From Hawksworthiomyces lignivorus (taxonomy: Eukaryota > Ascomycota > Sordariomycetes > Ophiostomatales > Ophiostomataceae), in the NCBI GenBank assembly GCA_002917075.1, contig NTMA01000039.1, positions 1 through 64,000 of the forward strand: DNA of 64,000 bases. The letters run 5' to 3'. The notes beneath the pieces were generated by a model. That model did not search any database. It was not told where the DNA came from and saw only the letters and a list, made by a program, of their open reading frames with translations. Of the stretch, positions 55,873-64,000 are shown piece after piece (position 1 is the stretch's first letter; every line of letters begins with the position of its first letter). The translations under genes were made by a program, and so were the position numbers.

Positions 55873-58447
55873 CTACTTGGTCGTCTCTTGGCCGAGCCGC
55901 TCCAGCTCTTCTCGGCAGAACTCTTCCGCGTTCAGAAGCTCTGTAGCTCCGTATACTACCCGACGCTTTGCCCGGTCGGCGCTGCCGCCACTGCCGGTGC
56001 CGCTCGTCCGTTGGACCCACTCTTGCAAGTTGCCAAACTCGTCGATGCTGCCGCCGCCCACCACGAATACGATGGCATCGCTGAAGCCCTGCCGCCGCTG
56101 CCCGAAAGAGGCACCCATCCCAGGACCCTGGCCACCTAATCCAGCGCCGGCGCCAGGCATGCCGTCTCCTGCTCCTCCCGAATGGCTTCCTCCCCGGGCC
56201 ATCGACGGCGCAGGCATGCTTCCACGAGCATGGGAGTTGCGCGGGTCAAAGTAGAGATAGTTCTCCGTCTTCATGATGGCCGAGCTGTTGGATGTGCCTG
56301 GGTCCATGATTGAGCCGACAATACTTGTGACGGTCAGGTCGCGGTTGGCTGGTAGGAAGTTCTTGATAGAGCCGACGATAGACTCCAGGTTGGCGGACAA
56401 GTTCGTTGGTACACCTGTCTCCTTGAGTCGGTCAGTCAGACGCGACGAAATGGACGAGAAGCGGCCAAATAAGTCGCTCGACGCCGATGCCGACTGCTGC
56501 GGCGTGTTGTGTATTGTCGTTAATTGTGTCATCTTGGTGGTTGCGCGGACCCTGTGTTCAGTGTCAGCATCATAGCGAAGAAGTACCAAGTGGTTCTGCC
56601 ATGGACGTGAAGCCACTTACTGTCGAATGTAGCCTAAAGAAGCGGTGTTGGCACCAGCGGTCTTCAGTGCTTCTTCAAACTGCGCCCACTCTGCGCGGCT
56701 GACGTCTTGCTCCGTGGTCAAGAACCAAATTACAAAGAGACGCAGCTTGTCTGTTGGGTTGGTGCCTTTGGCTTCGTCTTTGATTAGCTCCAGGATCTGG
56801 GCCTTGGTCTGTCTTGCTATGTTTTCTTCTATCTGGAAGAAGTTGTCCAGCTGTCGGTTCTTAATGCCATTCAAAAGTGCTGCCAGGATGTTCCTATAGA
56901 ACTATCAGTAACGGCCTCATTGCTAGGATTTTTAGCTTTTCATTAGACTTACATGTGTATATCTAGTACGGCCTTCCGCTCACGCAGTTCAGGGAGCAAC
57001 GTGATCGCGGCCTTGAGGTGCTGCGCGCTAGCGCTGGTGTCATTTTGCAAGTCCTCAATAGACGAGGCACCGGTCTTTCGTGTGATTTCGGTGGTATCCT
57101 GCTTGTAACGGCTCAACTCCGCATCGATGTCTTCCGCCACTTGCGGAAATGGCAAGGGCGCGTTCTTATTCCAGAAGAAGTCGCTCGCAGTGATGTCATA
57201 TGTCTTCTTAGTCGATCCCTTTGCAGGGTTCTTCTCGTCCACCGGTGTTTCTATGGTTACACGGTTCAATTTCATGTTGAGCACGTCGTGCACCAAGCTC
57301 TGGTAGGTCCAAGAATGAGATAGCATTGTGGTGAGGTCAATGTTTCTGTCGAGGATAATAAGAACGGGGCGGGATACAGGTGTGCCTGCGGCGGACGTTG
57401 GTCGACCTCCGCTGGCAAACATATTGTCTTTGGAACTGAGCAAGTGATCACGAAGCTTGCGGTCGAGCTTTGTCGCAATCATCTCGGCCGCCATGCCCTT
57501 TGGGCAACGAATGATGGGGATGACGCCTTGAAGGGACAGTTAGCACGCGCCACCACGAGAAGGATGAAGGGTAGATAAAAGTGGAATAAAAAACGAACCC
57601 ATTGTGACTACGACACTGAACAGTCTAGAGCACGATAATCAGTCAGCATGCCGTTACTGTATTGCAATAGAGAAAAGAAATTGGGCAGGACCGTTTGCTC
57701 TTACCCGCTAACAATCTTGTTGATCACGAAGTCCAGCTCCTCGTCCTTAGTCTGCGCAGAGTTCAGGGCCCAATATGTGTGGTCGTTCTGCATGCCGAGG
57801 CTGAAAAGGTCGCGATCAGCGCAGATAAAATTCAAGTACTGGTCATATAGTTGTGCAATCTGCAGGAAAAGCTCAAGTCAGCCTCTTGGCACACGGTGCT
57901 GCCTTCTTTGACTGCATGTCTTCGGTTCTACGCACGTGTTCTTGGTTGCCATTGCTGACGGTTTCAGCGGCAAATTCTTCGAGTAATGGTCGAGGTATGG
58001 AAGAAAGGAAGTTGATGTATGCAGGTGAGTACAAGCCTTTTTGCAGGTCGCTGGTGATGACTTTGAGATTCGACGAGGTGGGTTCGACGAGGTAGATGAC
58101 GGGGACATCTTCGATGCGGTGGCGGCTGGCCGAGAGATGCATGTGCATGGTGACGCCCTGCATTATTCGTCTTAGTACAGAGGAATGGGAGCAAAAGGAA
58201 GCTTGGAGAAATAGTCGTGGGCTGGGCATAATACCAAAGACCGCAGGTCGCTGACGCGCAGCACGCTGCTCACGATTTGCATACCAAGGTCGTCGAAGAC
58301 TAGGACCTTCCAGATAAGCTCGCCATCCGGGCTCACCACAGCGAGATGCTGTCCTTGTTGTTGGTCATCATTATTGTCGGCAGTCGCTTGATTCAGATTT
58401 AGCATGCGCTTGAGCGCCGCAATCTGTTTGTCCCGGAGGGACGACAT
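55873..58447 (-). CDS. sly1: Sec1/Munc18-family vesicle fusion protein Sly1, seven exons
   Basis: Exons 58447-58235, 58157-57936, 57859-57705, 57624-57599, 57526-56953, 56893-56621 and 56551-55873 keep frame throughout and give 713 residues. Diagnostic stretches include RDKQIAALKRMLNLN at the start, ELIWKVLVFDDLGMQIVSSVLRV, NDHTYWALNSAQTKDEELDFVINKIVSGL, PVLIILDRNIDLTTMLSHSWTYQSLVHDVLNMKLNRV (the SM-protein core), and FVVGGGSIDEFGNLQEW near the C-terminus. Sly1 binds the Sed5 syntaxin N-peptide and promotes SNARE assembly in ER-Golgi transport. Exon 4 is only 26 nt and encodes LFSVVVTM between two split glycine codons. A Gly-rich loop of about 30 residues (GAGDGMPGAGAGLGG) is inserted before the last strand. 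Confidence 0.95.
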
Positions 58448-60260
58448 AGTGGACGAGGGGTTGGGACGAAAGAGGGAAATCGGTTATGCTCTGGCGGTCA
58501 ATCGCAATAGAAGCGTAAGCAGGATGCTAAAGAGTTGTGTCGAGCTTCCAGAGCTCTAAACTTGGGCGACCAGGAATCGACCGTAGGATTGCGCGTCCAC
58601 AAGCAAGAGCTCAACAAGCGGGGATTCAAGGAGATGCGAAGCTGCCGATATTCGTCGCGAAAGCGGATATTGGATAGCTGTTCTTGTAGGTGAAGTCGTA
58701 GATACAATTGAAACCTAGGTAGAGAGACAAGAATATGGCACTGGGTTATACAGTATTGTGAGAAACGCTGTCGGCCTTTGATCTCGCCTCTGTGCTTCTT
58801 TACACGTGGTTCGTTCTCCAATGTGGGAGCTCCTCGTACACCAAGATACGAACACTGTTGGAAGAGGTGGTGAGTACTCGCAGTGGGTTCAACACTGGCT
58901 CAAGTTGGCCAACTAGAGCTTGTGCAGTTTGTCGAATGCGGGCTGTGGGGCTAACTGTGCGCCAATACTGTATCTTTATGATATTGGTACAGTCTGACGG
59001 AAATCGGTGCCACAATTCTCCGGCATTGAGCGACATCCACTGATGGAAATGTCCAGCTGATTGATAAGATATTCCTGCAGCTACTGTATGTAAATTGGTG
59101 TGGGGACCTCTTAGGCGATTTGGTAGTGCCCATTCATCGCCATAGCCGCCCGTGATGGACAAGAGTCCCAACGGAACGCATGCCGTGGAAAATGGCGCAA
59201 CATATGTCCAAAGCAAGAGCCAGTACGTGGCATAATAAGACTTTTCAGATCTAGCTGGATCATAACAAAATAAGACTCTGTCTGAAGGGGCTCGAGAGAC
59301 ATTTTAGCAAGAAAGAGAAGAGCTCTTAGGTATGGCTGCGAGAGACATAAAGAACTTGGCAGATGGAGCAGCGCAATATAGACAGAAACAAGAATGAGGA
59401 AAGAAAGAATGCAAGGGATAGTTCTTAGTCTCTCATCCTCTCGCCCACCCAGGCAACAGGGCAATAAAATCGTTGAAGAAAGCCCACAGATTTGTGCCGT
59501 TCTTTCCATTCCCATCTGTCGAAACGACACTACCAAGGCCCAGGCGGCCAAAAAAGGAAAGGAATGTCCCCGTTTTAGAGCAAATGGTGTAGGCAACAGA
59601 AACAACTAAAATATAAAATATAAAATAAAAATATAAAAAGAGAAAGCGATGACACAACATGGTGGGAAAGAAGCCATGATCATATGCATAGACCGACGAA
59701 AGTGACGAAGCGCCTTCCGAAGATGCCCGCGTCCCTCATTTTGGGAAGCCGCCAAGTAAATAGTTCAATAGGCTCTTGCCTGGAACAGCTAAAGAGCACC
59801 CCGCCCCGCACCACCGCATGCAAAGCTGCCTTCACCATCAGCCCCAGCCCACACTGCTGCCGCCCAGTTGGCGCATCGCAGCTCTCGCCTGACTTTTCCC
59901 TCGTCATGCACGCAGCCCTCCGGTTACGTCGCCGTTGAAACTCTTTATTTCCATTCCCTCGCGTCATTCTCTTCCCACCCTCCCTCTCACAGAATCCTCC
60001 TCTAATTTAATTCCCTGACCCATTGGGGAAAGTCTCGTTCTTCAATTCTGCGGACGTGGTGCAATTGCTCAAACTACGCAGCAGCACGACGTACACACTA
60101 CATAAGAGCGAGCCGGTCTCTGCCCCTTTCGTCTCCAATTGTACCACTTCTCTTCTCCTCTCTCTTCTCCCCAAGCAGTCGCGCCAGATTGTCGAATTTA
60201 GCATTGCCACTTTCTTATTACGTTGTATTATCTAGCATTCTACTTCTTACCGTCTTCGTA
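58448..60260. other. Divergent intergenic region
   Basis: 1.8 kb between SLY1 and the CREG-like gene. It has an AAATAT-rich stretch near 59606-59640 and C/T-rich leader sequence just before the start at 60261. Several 95-165 codon frames on both strands look random. Confidence 0.5.
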
Positions 60261-61190
60261 ATGAAGTTCTGGCCTACTGCCCTCCTAATCACGGGTGCCA
60301 CCGCCTCGGCCGTCCTCGACCCGCCTTTGGTTCCCGACAACAACGAGGTCAACCTCTTTGCCGACCACTCCTCTAGCGGCTACCATCACCATGACCACCA
60401 CGACTCTGAGACTGATTCTGCTGATTCCTCCACCCGTCGTCTCCCGCACCGTATCCCCACATCATACGAATCCGCCGTCCTCGGCCGCCGCATCCTTGCC
60501 TTGACCCCCCTCGGCACTATCTCGACTGTGTTCCCCCACGACGGAGCCGCCGTCCACTCCTGGGAGAACCGGCCCGCCGGCCTGGCAGGCTTCCCAGTAG
60601 GCCTGCCAGAGTATATTGCAGCCTGCGAGGAAGACGGTGAAGGTCCTTCCGAGAACGGCGGCAACCCTACGCTGCTCGCCATCCGCATCGCCACAACGTT
60701 CAAGAACGCCCGCGCCGGCTCCAACGTCAGCCTCGCGGTGCAGTGGGAACCCCCGCACCCGCCCGCACGGCGCGTGTCGCTCCTGGATGGCCTGCAGAAG
60801 TTTTTCTGGGGCGACAAGGACGCAGAGGGGGCTCCGCTGGCTGAGACTTCGGCACCGTTCTCCGCCGCCGCTCTTCCCCGCTTCTCACTTCTCGGCTACC
60901 TCGAGCCCATCACAGGCCAGGACGACCACGACTCGCCTGTCGCATCCTGCTTTGTCCGCAGCCACCCGGATGCACGGTACTGGCTACCAGGCAACCGCGT
61001 GCACGAGTCCGCGTGGGCGCGCTTCGTGGTGACGCAGGTATACTGGATCGGCGGCTTCGGCGATCGAGCCTACATCGGATGGATTCCCATCGAGGAGTGG
61101 CGAAGCGTGACACGCGCCGAGTGGGAGAAGGTGCGGCTGCCGGGCGAGCAGAAGGGGTGGAGAGAGGGATTTGCTGCTTCTGAGCTATAA
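60261..61190 (+). CDS. Secreted CREG-like protein (FMN-binding split-barrel fold)
   Basis: 309 residues from the ATG at 60261. A signal peptide (MKFWPTALLITGATASA) with likely cleavage after ASA leads into an acidic, His-rich linker (YHHHDHHD). The CREG/PNPOx-like split barrel covers about 70-300: YESAVLGRRILALTPLGTIST, GFPVGLPEY, NPTLLAIRIATTFKNARAGSNVSLAVQW, RFSLLGYLEPI, CFVRSHPDARYWLPGNR, and ARFVVTQVYWIGGFGDRAYIGWIPIEEW. NVS in the barrel is a glycosylation site. CREG proteins are secreted or endolysosomal and do not bind FMN well in animals. The fungal role is not known. Single exon. Confidence 0.9.
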   Translation: MKFWPTALLITGATASAVLDPPLVPDNNEVNLFADHSSSGYHHHDHHDSETDSADSSTRRLPHRIPTSYESAVLGRRILALTPLGTISTVFPHDGAAVHSWENRPAGLAGFPVGLPEYIAACEEDGEGPSENGGNPTLLAIRIATTFKNARAGSNVSLAVQWEPPHPPARRVSLLDGLQKFFWGDKDAEGAPLAETSAPFSAAALPRFSLLGYLEPITGQDDHDSPVASCFVRSHPDARYWLPGNRVHESAWARFVVTQVYWIGGFGDRAYIGWIPIEEWRSVTRAEWEKVRLPGEQKGWREGFAASEL

Positions 61191-61628
61191 AGGACAAGAG
61201 CGCAAGTTGTAATGCTCTTTGTCCATGTTCATGTAGATTACCAGCTTGTGCCAAAGATCATCCAAGACTCGACGTATTAGAAACACAGATACTGCGTATC
61301 TAGATATGTGAATCTAGAATTCGCTTTACATACACTTCTCTTGTTCTTCGTCATCAATGCATCAAGATACTTCCTAGTAATTTATCAATTTTTCACGTTT
61401 GGCTAACCATTTCCGTAGTCGAGCAAAGGTCAAAACACCACAACTCAGCATCATATTAAATATATTGATATATTTACATGCAATGCACTGTGATCTACGG
61501 AGCATATAACTTTTTGTAATCATGCATCATTACCACGTGCCCATTCCATCTAGGTAGGCATAGTGATCCGTTTCATAACCGCTCCAAAAGTCGCACTCGA
61601 ATCAAGGAAGTTGCGTAGGTCACGCTTC
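61191..61628. other. Intergenic between convergent genes
   Basis: AT-rich 3' flanks of the CREG-like gene and the partial gene to the right. Nothing recognised. Confidence 0.5.
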
Positions 61629-64000
61629 CTAATCTACGCGGACCACGACTCTCCAGCCAAGAGCACCGGCCTCGCGAATAGCACAGGCAAGGCAGCCCCG
61701 CCGCCGCCGACTAATAAGTGCGTTCCAGCCTTTCTCGGCACATATCGCTCGCACCAGGATCTCCATGTCAGATCCAAAACGCCGCCTCCGTGTCTCATGG
61801 TGCATCTTAATCGAAGAAGTCGTCGCCAACGTGCTCGCAGAAGTCTTTGCTGGCATGGAAGGAGGGGCAGCGGCGGTGCTGCTTTGTGCCGTTGCCATCT
61901 TTGGCGGCTCTGCAGCCGATGGTGCAGGCGAAGCGGTGGGCGAAGGTGCGGACAATGCAGCAATGGGCGAGATCTCTTTGGTCAACTCGGGGAATGACGA
62001 AATAGACGAGCTGTCGAAAAACGACTTTTGATCTAGCACAGGAGAAAGCGGCATCTCGTGTGCTGCCGGCTGTGGCGAGAAGCCTGTTATACAATCGATG
62101 ATCAAGACCGTGTTATCCAGCGGGCCCGTAGCCGGCGGGGAGGCAGCTGTATTTCCAGACGACCTATTTGTGGTCGCCGAGTATTCCACCAAGAGCTCTT
62201 GGAGACTCTTGTCTCGCTTCTGGATTAAACTTGTCAAGTGAATCGACGCATATTTGTAGTATTTGTGCAAGGGGTGGCCTGAAGAATGGTCAGCATTCCC
62301 AAGCACTAAGTTGATATAACAGGTGGACTGAAGGGAGATATAAACACTGTACCTGTAGCGTGAACGGTGCTTGCACGGTCGGTGAGGCCAGTTCCTGTCA
62401 CGTCAATTTGCTGGATAGTCGGGCTGGAAGGTGACTTGAGCACTTTCACCCTCTGTGACGGTACGCAAGGGTGGGCAGTCACAAAGTAGATATCGTATGA
62501 GAGGTCAAATGTGTGGACTTGTTCCGGGCCATCATCGCTTGATACCGCAAATGCAGTCTCAGCAAAGTACGACTCTACTGAACTCTCAGCGTCTCCTGCC
62601 TCTCCAGTCGTGTTCTTCTTTTGGCCTTCTTTCTGTCTTCTAGACGGTCGGCTTGGATCATAGGGTGTATACAGCTCAAAGCGTTGCAGGTCCACGCGAG
62701 TGTGTTTAGGCGGTGTTTCCTTGTAGACTTTTTCAAAAGGTATGACGAAATCGGCAGGCAGAACTGATACAGGGTCGGCATCACCAAGTACTGAGGATTC
62801 GCGCTCAATAGCCGCCTTGCCCCAGATACGAGCACGACGATTTGTGAGTCGAACGTCGTCAGCCACGTCATCCACCTCAACATTAAACCAGCCATCACCA
62901 CGTCCTTGCGGCAACACATCTGACGACACCCAACCCATGCTCTCCGCTGCGCCAGCCCCGGCAGCGAGCACACGTCCTATCACACACGCCGTACTCCAGA
63001 AGCTCTTGCCGCCATAGACAAAGCCAGAGCCCAAGAATGCAGCTGGGCCTAGGGCGTGCAATGCGGACTTGTCGCCTTCGAGCAGAGTCGCCATAAGCAA
63101 GTTGCAGAGACTATCTCCGGGCAATATCAAGCCAGACAAGTAGCTCTTAGAAAGCCATCCCCCAGGATGAAGCCCTGCCACAACTTTCCGCCGACGCGGA
63201 AGCTGTCGGCTAAACTCCAAGTGATTCTTCAGGCTGCCTGAGCCGAATAACCCAGACGAGGTCTTATCGGTGGCAGGATCGTTCTTGATTTTCGTATTCA
63301 GGGGTTCTTGAGCTCGCATAGACTGCAGAGAGTTCTGGTAAATCAGTTCGGCCAAATCACTTGGCCAACGCAGCTCCTGCGCAAAATGCGCGATGCCACG
63401 ACACTGACGCTTCGCATTGATTGCCTTCATCGCATATACATGCCGCTTTTCCGGAACTTTGGAGGCGTGGAGGCGGCCATCGATCACAGACAGTTTTCTT
63501 GTGAGCGTCGTGATCCATCCAATAGTGTGCTTCACGCTGTCATGCTTGCTCTTGCTGCTGCTTGTGCTATTCACTCTGCTGGGGATGTTGAGTGTTGGCT
63601 CTGAGTGGGGGGTTGGTTTGGTTCCGCCAGCCTCGCCTGTTTTCCCATCTTCGTCGTCGATTCGCATAACCTCGATGTTTTCAAGCCATGCGCGTGCCAG
63701 AATAAGCGACCATCGCACAGACGGATTTGCCACCTTCTCAAAGCGGTGTACCTCGGTAGGATGCACAAACTCCAACCCATATTCGTCACCCTCGGTAATA
63801 GCATCGAGACGGAGCAACAACTCCGTAGCCAAAAGGATTTGAAGCAAAAGCCAATAGCGCTCAGTATAACGTTCGTCGCTTGTAGCTGTATAGGAAGTCT
63901 CTGAATCATCTGGTGATTTTCCGATGCCAGGATCCAATTCATCCTGAGCAGACGAAGCCCAGAGTACCTGGCCCAGCCGCAGACGCCACTCTACATGCGA
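61629..64000 (-). CDS. Unrecognised fungal protein, partial (5' end beyond window)
   Basis: The last two exons are visible: 64000-62353, which enters the window already in frame, and 62278-61629, joined across a 74-nt intron (GTACAG/TCAG, phase 1). At least 765 residues are encoded. The joined sequence reads STVHATGHPLHKYYKYASIHLTSLIQ. The protein has SYLSGLILPGDSLCNLLMATLL and AFLGSGFVYGGKSFWSTACVIGRVLAAG segments, a basic SRRQKEGQKK patch, and a C-terminal part with Pro/Ser/Ala-rich linker ending in LISRRRRGCLACAIREAGALGWRVVVRV. Composition is that of a soluble, conserved-looking cytosolic protein. I do not recognise the family and give no function. The start is not visible. Confidence 0.8.

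Noticed and set aside
1..64000. CRISPR arrays, rRNA genes, complete transposons, biosynthetic gene cluster
   Set aside because: No regularly spaced repeats, no rRNA sequence, no transposase, reverse transcriptase or terminal repeats, and no core synthase gene beside the acyltransferase.

Overview
The window is nuclear DNA of a filamentous ascomycete (Pezizomycotina). The evidence is short spliceosomal introns of about 55-125 nt with GTRNGY donors and CTAAC/CTGAC branch sites, GC-rich coding exons between AT-richer spacers, an intron-containing nuclear tRNA-Leu, and a fungal gene set (SLY1, glucokinase, signal peptide peptidase, PDCD5, Rrp47/C1D, a secreted CREG-like protein). I cannot name a genus. 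About 20 protein genes can be supported, and I rebuilt exon structures for most of the spliced ones from splice sites and reading phase.

Layout. 0.4-10.8 kb looks accessory: a BAHD-type acyltransferase, a calcineurin-like phosphoesterase, a divergent pair of nucleotidyltransferase-like genes (one with an N-myristoylation-type start, one apparently degenerate), and a 655-residue protein with a GIY-YIG/T5orf172 domain. 11.3-24.6 kb is housekeeping: tRNA-Leu(CAG), signal peptide peptidase, a PPIL1-type cyclophilin, a two-zinc-motif protein resembling SAGA subunit Sgf11, a GNAT acetyltransferase with an N-terminal PIP-box, and glucokinase. A gene-poor 6.4 kb divergent spacer leads to an HSPA12-like Hsp70 protein with a long P/Q-rich leader (31.0-33.8 kb).

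35.0-40.6 kb is again accessory. It holds a kinesin-light-chain-like TPR protein, an Ulp1/SENP-fold protein whose catalytic Cys is Ser and whose 5' end carries a tandemly duplicated intron-plus-exon unit, and a three-exon membrane protein. 42.3-64.0 kb holds a membrane-anchored aldehyde dehydrogenase, PDCD5, an AT-rich gene-poor block, a frame-broken microbial-type PARG gene, a PanE/ApbA-family protein, Rrp47/C1D, SLY1 (seven exons including a 26-nt microexon), a CREG-like secreted protein, and a partial unrecognised gene running off the right edge.

Most neighbours are functionally unrelated, as usual in fungi. I see no biosynthetic cluster, CRISPR array or intact transposon. The best candidates for something new are the Cys-to-Ser Ulp1-like gene with the duplicated exon, the nucleotidyltransferase pair, the PIP-box acetyltransferase, and a recurrent 9-mer (TACGGAGTA) in intergenic DNA. 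Intergenic statements rest on reading alone; no database search was possible.
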